Source of the DNA: Trichopria drosophilae
Taxonomy: Eukaryota; Arthropoda; Insecta; Hymenoptera; Diapriidae
DNA length: 64,000 nt
Direction: 5' to 3'
Assembly: GCA_030407085.1 (NCBI GenBank)
Contig: CM059584.1
Span: 125,707,001-125,771,000, forward strand
Shown here: in pieces, positions 24,800 to 37,091 of the stretch
Layout: each line of letters begins with the position of its first letter
How positions within the stretch are numbered: the stretch's first letter is position 1
The notes under the pieces: model-generated
Database searches by the model: none
What the model saw: only the letters and a program-made list of their open reading frames with translations
What the model was told of the DNA's origin: nothing
Program-made: the position numbers and the translations under genes

Positions 24800-27700
24800 G
24801 CCAGTTATAAATAACAATAACAAAATGGTCGATTGACTTTAAAGTTCATGGCCTAGAAAATCACACTTTGTAGTGTGAAACTGCTTAAACGCAATATTTC
24901 GCTTTTCGTCGCAGTAATTCATTTTTCACTATAAAAAATTTGGATCCATTCAGAAGAATTTTCAGAACTGCTTGTTAGTAAAGTGTACTATACCATTTGA
25001 AATATTTACTACTGCAACTTCATTAAACCTAATAAATATTTTGAAATGGTATGCTTTACGTAAAATGGTGACAAAAGATAATTTGACACCTTGCATAAAG
25101 CAACAAATATTTTAGGTTTTAGCTTAACCATCACATTTTTGCTCTTTATTGTTATTTGTATTGTTAACACGTGTACATTACGAACAGGGTTGTTTAACGT
25201 GCAATATCCAATTTTCAATTATCTTCGGGATTGTCGCTCGCCTACCTAATTTCGAACGGCCTGATAATCGGTATGTTTAACGTGTAAATATTGAACCCGC
25301 CGCGAGCTGTGCATGGTTTTTAACGCTATAGAGACAATAGCTAACGAATCGAATAAACTTACACATAAATAAGGCAGGTCCCTAAAACAACATCCGATTT
25401 TTGTAGATTTTTCAAGCCATTAAATGTTTTTTTAACAGAGCTAATCAACGAAAAACAACTGGTTAAATTAATTGTAGTCTAGTATTTTCTGAGTGTTCCC
25501 TGGTAGAGATTCGAAGTATTTTTTGTTGAATTCAAATGTATTATTTGAAACACTTGTAGGGATTTCAAAATGTAATAATAACTTTAAAAGTTGTGAAATA
25601 TGTTCATTCGTTGTCGAATATTTCATCCGATAATTATGCATTAGAAGTATTTTAGAATTAAATTTGAATTCTATTTTTATCACATTAATTCATTGTTAGA
25701 TTTGGACATTTAAGCGTTGAATTCTTCTGTATACAACTCGCTATTGTCCAACAATGGAAAGAATTAAAACAAATATAACAATTCAAATTTTTCAACTCAT
25801 GTTACCAAAGGTAATGAAAATGATTGAAACTGTGAATTCATTCGCATTTCCATTGTGTTCAAGAATGGTACGAATAAAAAACATCATAAGTTTGCAATTT
25901 ATTGCGATGAATAATTGATCGGAATTATAAGTATAAAACAACTGCAACGTGTCCAAAAAATTAGTTCAAAATACATAACCTGAATCGTCTTTAAGAAATT
26001 AAATCTTTTTTCGATATGCAATTCCTTTGTCTATTCATTTTAATTCTTTTCTATGATTACAACATTTTTTTTCTATTAATTTTAATGTGTATTTTGGTTA
26101 AAAACTAAACTGAAATAATTGAAATCTTTTTTATTAATGTTGAATTCTTCCAGAAAATAAAACCCATAAGAAGTAAAACTTTTTTAAAACTATAGAGAAA
26201 TTTATCTTATTATACAATAATTTTAAACAATAAATTTCGATTGGAGAGTTTCTACCGAAGATGCAATTAACATCTAGTATTGCTAATAAAATTAATTTAC
26301 AATGATAAATGAAATTGTTAATGTCGTTTAATATATCTACAAAAAATTCGAAAGGATTAACAACATTTTGACAAATATTTACTTGAAAATAACGTTTTTC
26401 TTTTCAATCTTTTATAAGGAGTTATATACAGAGTTATTTTCTAGGCGACGTAACAATAAAATGTCGAATGCAATAAGTTGATGTATTTTTTATAAAAAGA
26501 GCAACATGTGACATGAAGTAAATGATTGTTAGTTTTTAAATGACCAAGCTGAAATTAAATATAACTTTTAATATATACCAAGGCAATTATTTTTTCAATT
26601 TGGTAATATACTTAACTCATTCAATTTTTACTTGTAAAAATGCTATAAAATGTCGGATATTTTTAACCAAATTTAATTTCGTAAATCAGATCGGTTTCAT
26701 TAAGGTTTTCATAATTTTATTTCTTTGCGCATTGTACTGAAAATTACTGCGTGTATAATGAAATTGGATAAGTTTCTAATTTTGGCAGTAGTCCAGAAGC
26801 TTATTCGCAAACTCAATAATTCTTTTTATTCGTTTCTTTTAGAATAAAGATCATTTCCATGTGAGGTAGATATATAATATTTTTTAATAAGTCCTTTTGA
26901 ATATTTATTTATTAATTTTTGGTCCACTATAACGCTCTTGAATTTTAACATTTACGTGCAGTTCGTTATCAATTTTGATGTTTTTTTGATAACTTTAAGA
27001 TACATGTATATAAGAGTCAAAAAATAATGTTTGCATGGAGGCACGAATTAATAACTATCACTTGTGATTTTAAATACAGGGGGTTTCGAAGTTACGTTTT
27101 AGGAATCCGGAGACACATTTTTCAAATTCAAAATAGCGGAGCGAATATGGCCAACAAAAATCTTAAAAAAACTTATTTTCTAATGTATATCATGTAGGGT
27201 TTTAAAGACATGCTATCTGCAGTCTTTTAGATTGAGAAAAGTTGAAAAGAGATGGACTACGTCCCTTGACTTTTATCGCACTCTCAAAAAAATCCTTGAT
27301 ACTAAATATTAGAAAAAATTATGGTTTTTCGAAATCATTGACGACCATATTGGATCCGCCATCTTAAATTTTGAAAATCGGACGCCATATTCGTCATGAA
27401 CAGTATCAAAAAAATTCAGTCTCTGAAGAAATTCTTGTTTAAAAGAGCAAAAACAAAAATTGCATTCGATTTTTAATAAATTACTGATTTTTTGACATAT
27501 TTTGCAAGATCATTTCGAGTATGCCGACTGAAAAAAAAAATTTAGTAAATGCAACTAAATGGCGAGTCTCGAGGTGGGACTAATTACTTCGTAGTTTTTA
27601 ATGCTTCATGGAGTTTAGATAACAAAACCAAAATTGTGCGAACTAAATTAAAGCCAAATTAACGAAATGTAGGTTAAAAATGATGAAAGATTCAGTTCTC

Positions 27701-27991
27701 ACGTCAAATTTACTAAATATGTTGTTCGTTGTAACAATGCATACTATTATTTATTTCCAATCGGTTAATGAATAGTAAGAATTACGTGATTTTATGTTAC
27801 TAGCACAGAAATATAATAATTTTGCTGGTTCGAAAAAAAGAAGTAGTGACTGTTATTGATACAAATTCACACGAGACATTAAGAAATAAGAAGGAACTTC
27901 TAAAATTATTTCTAAAGAGATAAAACTCCCATTTAAACATCGAAAATACAAAAAAAAAAAAGTATACAAAAAATATATTTAAAATAACGAT
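24800..27991. other. Stretch without recognisable genes
   Basis: A GC-richer patch at about 25225-25330 (with GAACCCGCCGCGAGCTGTG) carries no assignable frame; it could be a promoter or the far end of the VWFC 3' UTR. Around 27060-27400 are short blocks of the CGCCATATT / AATATGGCC kind, typical of repeated DNA, but no clean inverted repeat was resolved. The remainder is AT-rich. Confidence 0.4.
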
Positions 27992-30581
27992 TCTAAACGG
28001 TGAATATTTATTAAATACTTTTTACAAAAAACTTCTTGTTTTTGGGAATTTTATTCATCTCTGTGCACTTTCCTAACTTTCGTATATAACTTTCTTATAC
28101 CTTAACTATTTCGATCCACTTATTTTAAATTACATTAAAATTCAGGAATTAAAATTTTTTTACGATTTTTCTGATCTTTTTTAGAATTAAATAAAACAAA
28201 ACCTACAATCTCTCATTAACATATTTCCGCACATCTTTCTCATACGTAAAAAGATGTAATTTGATATGAAAAACCATTACAAGGACTATGAAGAAAGCAG
28301 AGTTACTCAAGACAATAAAATTAAAACAGCCAATAAAAAAATATTTAGATAATAAAATCACATACTTGGAGCACAAACAAGTTATGTGTATGAATGAAGA
28401 CACATAATGCGATAGCTGAGAAATAAAGGTTATTATACTCTGCATAATTCGTATCGTCATAATGAGTAGAGAATACATCGTATTTTACGTTTTATTATAA
28501 AATAAGTTATTAAAATCATTGTAAGACTTATCCGTACTAACAATTTTAGTATCGTCTTAATCGAAACAAGGAAAACATTAGATTATTATTGTCGTACAAT
28601 AATTTAACATAATTGAAATAAACAATTCGCAATTCATGACAGCCGTAAGTAACGACTAATTGCTAGCACATTATTCACATCCCACAAATTATTTCTCGTT
28701 TAACAGCCCTGTTCTAAATGCCGACTACATTTCGACTGTAGTTTCGTTTTAAATGAATCGGAAATCTTTTGCATTATAGCTATTTAATGTTTTGTATTAT
28801 CTTAGCCAACGCATAGAATTCTCATTATTCTGTAAATATATCATAATACAGGAGAGGATCATTGACGTTTGTTATATCGTACTGTCAGCTAGACAAGCTT
28901 ATATCGTAATCGGTAACGTTTTAACACTTTTGCAGTTTTGACGTTCCAAATGTTAATACTTTACAAATAGACTCATATAGGATGATGCTTAGATAGTAAA
29001 TGTAACAATTTTTAAATTCGTGTTCTGACAAATGTAATGATAGAAAGGTAGAGAACAAGTGACTGATTTGTGACCTAATAATTATTTCGAAGGTTTTTCA
29101 TATCATTAATCATATCTTGTTGTAGTCGCTTGATTTGTTTAGTTTTTAGGAAGAGTGATTATAGGTAGATATATATTTATATTTTTGTAAGCCACATTTG
29201 TCTTTCAAGGATATTTTACGATTTACACTTTTAGTGGGTGTTTTATACCTTATAATACCATCGCTTGATTTGCGACATTTTAGATGTCATTTTGTAAATT
29301 AGAATCATTGACGAAACATATCCGTGTGTTCGACGAGATTTAAAACAATTATGCAAATTCATCTGATATTTAGTCGTTTGGGGGAAATTCAATAAAACAT
29401 GTGTTACACACGATGCAAATTAAATCGATAAAATAATACGACTATATTTAAGGTGCATTATTTTGAAAATTCAATTATATGTAATTGTTGTAAAGTTATA
29501 TCCTATGTTCGAAATTAACCCGTTTCTGATCTAAAAGATTTGTTAACAGACTAGAGTGTATCTGTATTTATTTGTATGATTCATCGAATTACTATTTTGA
29601 AAATAACACCAAAAACCGTCAGGCAATTAAAAAAAAGGTTTTTAGACGCTTTTCAAGTGATAGCGCAATAACAAATCGAAAAAAAAACATTTAACTGATA
29701 ACAAGAAAACTGTAAATTTCTCTATTATGTTTTCTATCGCGATTGTACCGATATGATTTGCAAAATTCCAATTTTAGTATCATAATTTTCTATGGAGAAT
29801 CTGTATTGTACTGACGATATTATAAAACAATTGTGTTGAGAGTAAGTTTTAAAAGCAAAAGTTGTTATTTTACTATCATCATTATACACATATAGATCAA
29901 ATAATCTAAAAATATAAGGAATGGAGCAAAATGGTAAGAAAAATACTGAATGTATCATTGTCTACATACTTACAAGATCCTTGTGTCGCCTATGTACCCT
30001 ATTATTATGAATACCTTACAGATGTGTTTTGTTATTTACATATTATATAATATAGACCAAATGTAATTTGAAAGGATACAATAAATAAACAGTTTTTAAT
30101 GAACTTTATAAACATTTATTCGAATCGTTCAGGTACATTTCTTCTCAACAAGCAAGGGAATTTTAGAATAATTCAAAAGATTGTTATGAAACGATTCTTC
30201 GAGCAAATATGAAATACATATTGTTCAGCTCCATTTGAGCTTATCAGGACTTCAAAATGTACATGATTTTTACATGAGTTTTACATAAGATAATATTGAA
30301 CAATCAATCAGAAGAAAAAAAACCTACGCTTGTAGGGTGATCCATAAGTAAAGGTGTAACTAACTTGTGAAGAATGCATTTTGCGTAAAAAACATTTGAC
30401 ATTGACTCTGTTCTCGAATGTCATTGCAAAGTCGACGTGACTTATGAAATCCGAACACGTATTTTCTACGACAAAAATGGAAGACACGCTTTCCAACAAA
30501 TTACATTTAATTTCTTGTGATAAAAAAATGTGGATATGCAATTACTAACTCGATTTGTCTTTGTAGTTACCTTAGTTTAGA
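27992..30581. repeat. Duplicated non-coding block, copy 1 (2.59 kb)
   Basis: It matches 46176-48489 in the same orientation over nearly its whole length, with scattered substitutions and small indels. Relative to copy 2 it has about 430 extra bases around 29570-29998 and lacks about 180 bases after ~30290. Both copies begin TCTAAACGGTGAAT and end TACCTTAGTTTAGA, so the outermost seven bases are inverted (TCTAAAC / GTTTAGA). No coding frame is conserved between them. It could be a segmental duplication or an unclassified element. Confidence 0.7.
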
Positions 30582-30612
30582 ACATGCTGAAGGTCACAAT
30601 AAAAATCATAGT

Positions 30613-30614
<2 letters not shown>

Positions 30615-30703
<89 letters not shown>
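30615..30703. repeat. AT dinucleotide microsatellite, ~44 units
   Basis: Uninterrupted ATATAT runs for about 89 bases into TACAGGGTCATCG. Alternating Tyr-Ile frames on both strands here are artefacts of the repeat. The CAGGGTCATCGAAAAGTATC that follows resembles the start of a dispersed element. Confidence 0.95.
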
Positions 30704-30706
<3 letters not shown>

Positions 30707-30811
30707 GGTCATCGAAAAGTATCGGACCCCCCTAATATCTTCAGTTAGAATGCACTTAGGAGAAAATGTCCGATAGCAAAGTTGTATGGTTTCAAGCGGG
30801 GAGTAAGATGA

Positions 30812-30861
30812 TGACCTTGACATTGACCTTGACCATGTCCTTCAAGGTCATTCCAAGGTCA
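30812..30861. promoter_or_regulatory. Cluster of AAGGTCA-type nuclear-receptor half sites, probably inside a repeat
   Basis: TGACCTTGA occurs at 30812-30820 and 30824-30832, and TCAAGGTCA / CCAAGGTCA at 30842-30850 and 30853-30861. These match the extended half site YCAAGGTCA bound by FTZ-F1/ERR-type receptors, two in each orientation. The surroundings look like dispersed repeat DNA, so function is doubtful. Confidence 0.3.
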
Positions 30862-31016
30862 ATCTTATTTTTTAAATAGAACCCCCTACATTTTATTGCA
30901 TATTCTTATAGCTTATCTCGAGTGCTTTCCAAAACACTATAATAAAATATTTTTTTATTAAGTACTTTTTGAGTTATAAAGGTTTGAAGTTAACAATTTG
31001 TTAAGTGGTGTGTGAT

Positions 31017-31483
31017 AGAAATGCGTCAGAATCGCCGCAGACTAGTCGCCAGGGGAGAATTTCCAGCAAATTTGCTGTCTGTGTGACGACGCATAATCCG
31101 TATTTCTGCCGACATATTCGCCGCCTGACTTTTCCCTTATATGCGGCAATATGCAGCAGATCTGGCTGTCTGGGTTGGTACATACAGTTCGCTCTTGAAG
31201 ATACCCAGCAAATGGAAAAGAATTGAGAAGTTTTGAAAATCCCGACATTGAATTCTTTTTGTTAACATTTTTAATCCTTGTGTATACTTCAATACTTTTG
31301 TATCCTTTCGAAAGTATTTAGAGTTTATTTTTTAATTCTTTGCAATACTCAAAGATGACTGCCGCTCCTTGAATACTTTTCAATTCTTTCAAGAGTATTG
31401 CGTTGGTTATTTTTAAAAGTACTTACCTTAAATTTAGATGTATTGAAAAAAAAAAAACAAAAATCGATGAAAAAAAAGTACTT
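31017..31483. repeat. Partial copy of the 50.5-51.2 kb palindromic repeat
   Basis: From AGAAATGCGTCAGAATCGCC to AAAAGTACTT this segment is nearly identical to 50750-51211. It includes the GC-richer arm (GCAGACTAGTCGCC, GACGACGCATAATCC) and the AT-rich tail. It has only one arm of the palindrome. Open frames on both strands here arise from the repeat. Confidence 0.8.
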
Positions 31484-32462
31484 CCCTGCAAACACAAAAG
31501 TTAACAGTTATGTGACAACTATGTAACATTTATGTAACATTGTAACCATTACGTAAATATTACGTAAATGTTACTTTCCGTGTTTAAAGGGTTTTTTATC
31601 AAAAATAGGGTAATTACTCGTTGAATTATGACTGATTTTATGATGAAAAACATAGAACGCATATCGACATGTATTAAATGTTGACAATCCCAAAAACAAT
31701 ATTTTATGTTTATTTCAGAGTCGGTTGAGGCCCTATCAATCATTCGAGGTCCATAAAATGGCCAGTATTAAAAATAGGGGTTTTCGCATTTTTCAGTACG
31801 GCGCAGCATTTCGAAAAATTCTGGTATACGCAGAGTATTAGAATATGATACAATGCGACATTTGAATATAGAATATTCTCGAGTCCAGCGTTATTGCAAA
31901 TTTTCGTCGACAGGTGGCGTTCATGGCATCTCGAAATATGCATTCCCGTAATTGAGTGTTTCCAATATATGTACACCGGCTACACCCAAGCTCATTAATT
32001 CTGTCACTTCCAGCTTCTGTTGTTTTTGTTTCCCGCATGGATGTGTATAGGTGAAAAGAAGGATGATATAGGACCGGAAGGACAGAATTAATGAGCTTGG
32101 GTGTACGATGATTTTCTCGACATATGAAATTGTCAGCAAATCCTTCAGTTACATCCTACTATTATTTGCATAAAAATTAGCAATATGTAATACAAACTTA
32201 AAACAGTTTCATTTTAACGCATCGCTTAAAAAATATACATCAAAGTCCATAGGGCATTAATTAACGTAATGCTCTATAAGTGTTTGAATGTGTACAGCTG
32301 AACATTACAAATGTAAAAAACTGCTGGACAAGCATATATTTCAAATAAAATGAACACATTAAATAGTAGAAATTTGAGGAAATGAAGAAGGGAATAGGCA
32401 TTGGGTTATTCGTAAAAGATAACACTATATTACTTGGTTCTTATTTATTTACGTACTACAAC
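31484..32462. other. Stretch downstream of CLP1 without recognisable genes
   Basis: A tandem stutter of TATGTAACATT / ACGTAAATATT units lies at 31508-31573. An inverted pair, CCCAAGCTCATTAATTCTGTC at 31985 (cut by one base) and ACAGAATTAATGAGCTTGGG near 32083, forms a hairpin of about 120 bp. Minus-strand frames across it are by-products. No exon was recognised. Confidence 0.45.
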
Positions 32463-32468
32463 TTTATT
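32463..32468 (-). promoter_or_regulatory. Candidate polyadenylation signal of CLP1
   Basis: AATAAA on the minus strand is the first such hexamer downstream of the CLP1 stop codon, about 290 bases away. A second one lies at 32444-32449. Confidence 0.45.
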
Positions 32469-32756
32469 TAAATATACAGTGAGAAAGATAACGAAATATA
32501 AGAATGTCATATAAAACGTTTCAGAAGTGCATGCATACATACGTATATATACACAAGCCAAATATTATTTATCGAATGCACATTTTCTTCTGACTAAATC
32601 GTTTCTTTTATAAAAATACGTTTTTACATATATAGTTCATACATATATAATTGCTTTTCATTATTTTTAATCCTGTCATTACAATTGGTGCATTCACCGT
32701 CTTCCTTATTTCTTTTCAGGATGCGCAAGACATTCCGTATCTAAATAACTTATGTA

Positions 32757-34614
32757 TTAATGGCTATCCATAAACTGAATATCCGACAGGAGTAATACTG
32801 TCTTTGGTAAAGGCCTGGGTTGCGGACTTAACACAGTAAATGTTCGTCTTTTCACATCAACGTTCGTCCTAAAAATAGAAAAAAAATTCATATTAAATAT
32901 CATATTACTATTATTACTATTATTAAACAAGTAAAATGAAAAGGAGAAATGTACTTACACGCAAATAAATCCGGCAACATTTTTTTGAACAACAGCGTCT
33001 TCTGGCGAATGGGCAAACGAAACCGAAAGCAGATGATGCAAAAGGTTTGGTCCAGGCGTTATCGGTACTAATTTTGTTAAATTATCTTCTGCCTTCATCC
33101 CAAGTGGCATACACGAAGCTGGTAATACCGGTGCTCCAATTTTGAAAATCTTTGCTTCACTCCATTTCACGTCAAAACTATGAGGGTGTAATGGTATCCT
33201 CGAACCGTAAAAATATTCTCTAATAGATTGATCACGACTCTCGTTACGTTGCACTAAACTTCGTTCGACAACTCCACCACTCTTAGGTAGGAACACAACT
33301 TTTACAAAATCAGGCACATCTCTAACAAGTTCATTATAAAGACGCTCTTGATCTAGCACAAGAATAGTATCTACCTCGAAAGCTTGCGCAGCATCAGTAA
33401 GCATTTTGTAACCATTTTCCTTAATCCATCCACAAGTATTTATCACAATGCCAGAAGCACGTGCTTTTTTGTTCGCTTTAAGCCTGGCGGAACAAACTTT
33501 AGCCAATCGCGATACTAATATGTTATAAAGTGCCGAATTTGAATTTGCTGTGTCGTGACCAAAGTGAAAAACTAGTGGTGCTTGCTGACTGAATCCTTCC
33601 ACAATGTTTGACGTTCTTTCCACTAGCAATGCTCCGACAGTTCCAGGGATTCCAATATGGCCCTGTCCAACATCCAGATCCACAAAGATTGGCTTTCGTC
33701 CCATTCTCGCCGCATAATTTAACAGCAGCCTGCACAAGGTGGATTTACCCACATCGCACGGACCGACAACCATTGTAATCGGTCCTCGTTTTTCATTTTT
33801 CTCTGCGATTTCACGCATCCTCTCCATTTCTGCGTGACAATTTATGTACAAACCCATAGGAGTTTCTTTCGCAATATAACTCACATCAGTTTTGCCGACA
33901 AGTTTTATCGTACAGCCGTGCCAAGTAAAAACCGCAACTTTTGCACCAGTTGTGAATTCATATTTTATCCCTCGCACTAATTCCGTTCCAAAAACTTCGG
34001 CTAATCCACTTTTCAACTGGAATTGTAAATATGTAAAATGAGTATAAAAATTAGTAATTTGTTGACATATCCTATTACTATCGTTGTAAAATTACATGTT
34101 TCCAGTAAGTGGCAAACGAAAACAGAAGGAAATTTAGCATAAACGTGTAAAACTGACCATAAACATGTAAACTTTACAGTGAAAATATAAATTTACAGTG
34201 CAGAAGGTGGAAATAAAAATACCAGTGGTAATCGTGGTAATTTTACATCGATTGTGTAATTTAAACAAATGTAATTTTCAATCTTTTTCATGTAGAATTA
34301 CAAGCGCAATGGAAACTGGCTCTAATTGTCGACCACTGCGGTGCTATTGACCGTAAGAACTGTAAGAATTCTTTCCGATTTACAGTGCACGTGTAAAATT
34401 ACATCGATAATGTAGAAAATTTACTGTGTAACTTGAAATTTACAACGATATTCACTGGTGTGATTTCCACCTTTTCACTACAAAATTACATCGAAATTTT
34501 CAGTTTTTTACTTACCTCCATGCTGACTTTTTCATTTTTGCTTTCCAACTCGAAACGGAGTTCACAATACGGATCGAGTTTAAATTCTTGAGTGGGCACA
34601 GTTTTTTCTGCCAT
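32757..34614 (-). CDS. Clp1: CLP1, polyribonucleotide 5'-hydroxyl-kinase (mRNA 3'-end processing and tRNA splicing factor)
   Basis: Three exons: 34516-34614, 32959-34016 and 32757-32868, all with GT-AG borders and matching phases (0, then 2). Together they encode 422 residues; the family is usually about 425. The start ([14 protein letters not shown]) is the only ATG that opens the N-terminal domain. The kinase domain has a P-loop, [11 protein letters not shown] (about residue 120), followed by [25 protein letters not shown] and [11 protein letters not shown]. The C-terminal domain follows ([35 protein letters not shown]) and ends SDIQFMDSH. Known role: CLP1 phosphorylates RNA 5'-OH ends, sits in cleavage factor II of the polyadenylation machinery and associates with the tRNA splicing endonuclease in the nucleus. 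The key motifs are intact, so the gene looks functional. Intron 1 (499 bp) contains a MITE. DIRS debris begins about 360 bp upstream of the ATG, leaving little promoter space. Confidence 0.97.
34163..34500. mobile_element. MITE inside CLP1 intron 1
   Basis: Inverted arms: AAGGTGGAAATAAAAATACC on the left pairs with the inverted GGTGTGATTTCCACCTTTTC on the right, and TTTTACATCGATTGTGTAA pairs with TTACATCGATAATGTAG in inverted order. Repeated TTTACAGTG / CACTGTAAA motifs mark subterminal regions. It has no coding capacity and lies wholly between the splice sites. Confidence 0.65.
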
Positions 34615-34969
34615 TTTAAACATTTTTTTACGATAAGTAAATAAATATTAAGGACTGCTGGTTGGAGTACTGAAGAGTTGGAAGGACACACAACGACTGA
34701 CATTCGGATACTAAACAACTGATGCAAGCTGATGGTATGCCGGCTGGAGGAGTGGGGGTTAGTTTTGTTATCTCTCAAACACAGAACACTTATTATGAGA
34801 ACTGATAGCTACATGCCTAGGACACATAGTTAGGACTGTAGTGTATACCTGGAAAGGGGGTGAGGCTAGAGATAACAAACTGGAACCTTCACGAAATTAA
34901 AGAAAACACTTTTTTGATACAAGTGTCCGCAAAGTAGACACACTGTCTGAAATCTCGGCTGATTTGACA
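34615..34969 (-). promoter_or_regulatory. Upstream region of CLP1
   Basis: This is the only non-transposon sequence between the CLP1 start codon and the DIRS remnant, so the promoter is probably here. No TATA box or clear initiator was identified. At 34909-34960 it contains one end of the TTGATACA-type MITE seen at 23431. Confidence 0.35.
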
Positions 34970-35144
34970 TTGAAATTTGAGCAACGTGACAAAAATGGTA
35001 CCATTTTTTAAGAGCTGACTCGTATTGACGAATTGATGAGTTCGACAAAAAGGCCATGCTAATTTTGGCTGTTTCTGAAGATATTCCTCTTGAGGAAAAG
35101 GAATGTTCTATAATAGCCCTCCCACCAGGTAAAGCTGGGGCCAC
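34970..35144 (-). pseudogene. DIRS tyrosine recombinase, N-terminal fragment
   Basis: The frame reads GGRAIIEHSFSSRGISSETA and then SSIRQYESALKKWYHFC, the SAM-like core-binding region of DIRS/Ngaro recombinases. After about residue 58 the sequence switches to unrelated DNA, so the catalytic R-H-R-Y domain is missing. It overlaps the end of the preceding frame (35108-35539) in another phase. Confidence 0.8.
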
Positions 35145-35539
35145 AGAGGATGAGGTTCTCTATTAGAAGAAAGAAGTAAATTTTTACTTGGGTTAAAAAT
35201 GATTGGTTCAGTAATAAACATTTGCATACACCATGCTTGTGTTGGCCAATTAGGAATAATTAGAATACCTCTTGCACGATCATTATTGATTTTTCTGATA
35301 ACTTTTTGAATAATAGAAAAAGGAGGAAAGGCGTAAAAGAAATAATCATTCCAATTTAACGTAAAAGCGTCAATCCCACAGGATCCTGGATTTTTCTTCC
35401 AAGATACATATCTTGAACATTTATTGTTTGTTCTACTTGCAAAGAGGTCAATATCTGGATAACCGAATGAATCGAGTAGAGAATAATCAGTAGAGGTCTG
35501 TTTACCGTACAAGCCAGACGTGTTTATTATAACTCTCAC
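35108..35539 (-). pseudogene. DIRS post-RNase H conserved segment (DLFAS region)
   Basis: A 143-codon frame contains FGYPDIDLFASRTNNKCSRY, NDYFFYAFPPFSIIQKV and ILIIPNWPTQAW. These are strongly conserved between RNase H and recombinase in DIRS-type polyproteins. Its first ~30 codons come from the rearrangement at 35399-35808 and are not native to this position. Confidence 0.8.
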
Positions 35540-35808
35540 TGTTATTATCTATATGCATACCTTGGAACTACATAAATTTGTCGAATTTTGTGGTTTTATT
35601 TTCTGATGTTTTGTGAGGGGTGTCTAGATTGCTGCTGCATTTATTTTCTAATTTTCTATGAAAAATGTCTGGATTACCTGTGCTGTTAATTATATCTGGC
35701 ATTTGTAATTTGCGATCTATAAAATGACATTCCAAGATACATATCTTGAACATTTATTGTTTGTTCTACTTGCAAAGAGGTCAATATCTGGATAACCGAA
35801 TGAATCGC
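35399..35808. repeat. Internal rearrangement of the DIRS element: 78-bp direct repeat flanking 255 bp
   Basis: The segment CCAAGATACATATCTTGAAC through CCGAATGAATCG occurs at 35399-35476 and again at 35731-35808, with no difference that I could see. Reading on the minus strand, the 35808 copy is the natural continuation of RNase H, while the 35476 copy leads on into DLFAS. The 255 bp between them were therefore inserted together with a duplication of this segment. Confidence 0.7.
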
Positions 35809-36276
35809 ACAGTTGATTAAAATCTTCTTGGGACAGACTATACTCCGTTTCTCGTTCTAATTTTCTCGATTCCTAATCCGCAATTATGTTTTCTATGGAA
35901 GGAATGTAAGAAGCGAAAATGAAAATCTTCCTTCGTTCGCACCATTGCCAAATTTGTATTGAAATTTTTCAAACGATATTTTTAAAGTTAATTCCGCCCA
36001 TACGATTAATAGAAGAAATCGCTGTGGTATTATCAATTCGTAACAGAATATCGCCGTCTATTTTTTAATATTGTGGGTAAAACACTTTAATCCGAAGAAT
36101 GCTGCTTCTAACTCCGAAAAATTTATACGCATTTCCCTTTCTTGAACATTCCAAAAACCGTGTGTTTTATCACTTCCACAACAGGCGCCCCAACCAGTCG
36201 TGGACGCGTCAGAAAATATTGTTTCAACAAAATATGGATCATTTTTGTAAATAAGCATGATATTTGATTTCACCAA
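35809..36276 (-). pseudogene. DIRS RNase H domain, frameshifted
   Basis: The frame begins with IFSDASTTGWGACCGSDKTH and continues REMRINFSELEAAFFGLK, the DIRS RNase H signature. At an A-run near 36062 the frame shifts by one; the next phase resumes with DGDILLRIDNTTAISSINRM and, further on, ASYIPSIENIIAD. The shift lies in a homopolymer, so it could be a sequencing error, but other lesions make decay more likely. Confidence 0.75.
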
Positions 36277-36500
36277 GTTAAGTCTTCATTGACATTGTGT
36301 GAAAGGGTCATAAAACTTTCATAATTATTATTAATTTTAAATAATGCAACACATTTCTCTTTCTAAATCTTTTGTGTAGACTCGACCATACTTAGAAACA
36401 AAGCATAAGGAGCCAAGAGTTCCAATTAAAGATGCTAAATCTTTAATTTTTACTCGATAACCAACATTAAATTTCTATAAAAGCGATTTAATATTTTGCT

Positions 36501-36938
36501 TCATTTTCCTGATGGAATTTCGATTTTCATTTTTGCAGAATTTAAAATAAATTCTAAAAATGTTTGCGTATTTTTAGGAATTAAATTACTTTTTTTATAA
36601 TTAATAATAAAACCAAGCTTATTTAGCAGGTGAATAGTTTCCTGAATATTTTCATAACATTCTTGTTCGGAATCACCGAACAGAAGAAAATCATCCATGT
36701 AAATTACAGAGGAATATCCTCGTTTCCTTAAAAGAGTTATTACTGGTCTTAAAATTTTAGTGAAAACATACGGGGTTGAGCTTAAACCAAATGGCAAACA
36801 GTTAAATTCAAATATTTCTTTATCAAATGTGAATCTCAAGAAATTTTTACAGGATTCTCCAATTGGTATGAGGTAATAAGCGTCTTTGAGATCTAAAGTC
36901 ACTATAAAACATTCTTTTTGCATTATATCTCGCGCCAA
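36501..36938 (-). pseudogene. DIRS reverse transcriptase
   Basis: A 145-codon open stretch carries the RT core: FIVTLDLKDAYYLIPI (motif A), FNCLPFGLSSTPYVFTKIL (motif B), VIYMDDFLLFGD (catalytic YMDD), then LGFIINYKKSNLIP and FLEFIL. The catalytic aspartates are present. Upstream, the fingers continue in other phases toward 37090 (FKLEDIRLAR, sense NKFVITNHFKLED), so the polyprotein is interrupted rather than intact. Confidence 0.88.
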
Positions 36939-37091
36939 TCTAATGTCTTCAAGCTTAAAATGGTTGGTAATGACAAATTTATTTACATTTTTAAGATTTA
37001 AAATGAAACGACTAGATCCGTCTGTCTTTTGGATAGTAAAAATGTCAGAGATGAATTGGTCTGAAGTTTCTATTGAAGTATCTTTTAAAGA

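Noticed and set aside
30517..30823. Tyr-Ile repeat proteins on both strands
   Set aside because: They are produced by the AT dinucleotide microsatellite.
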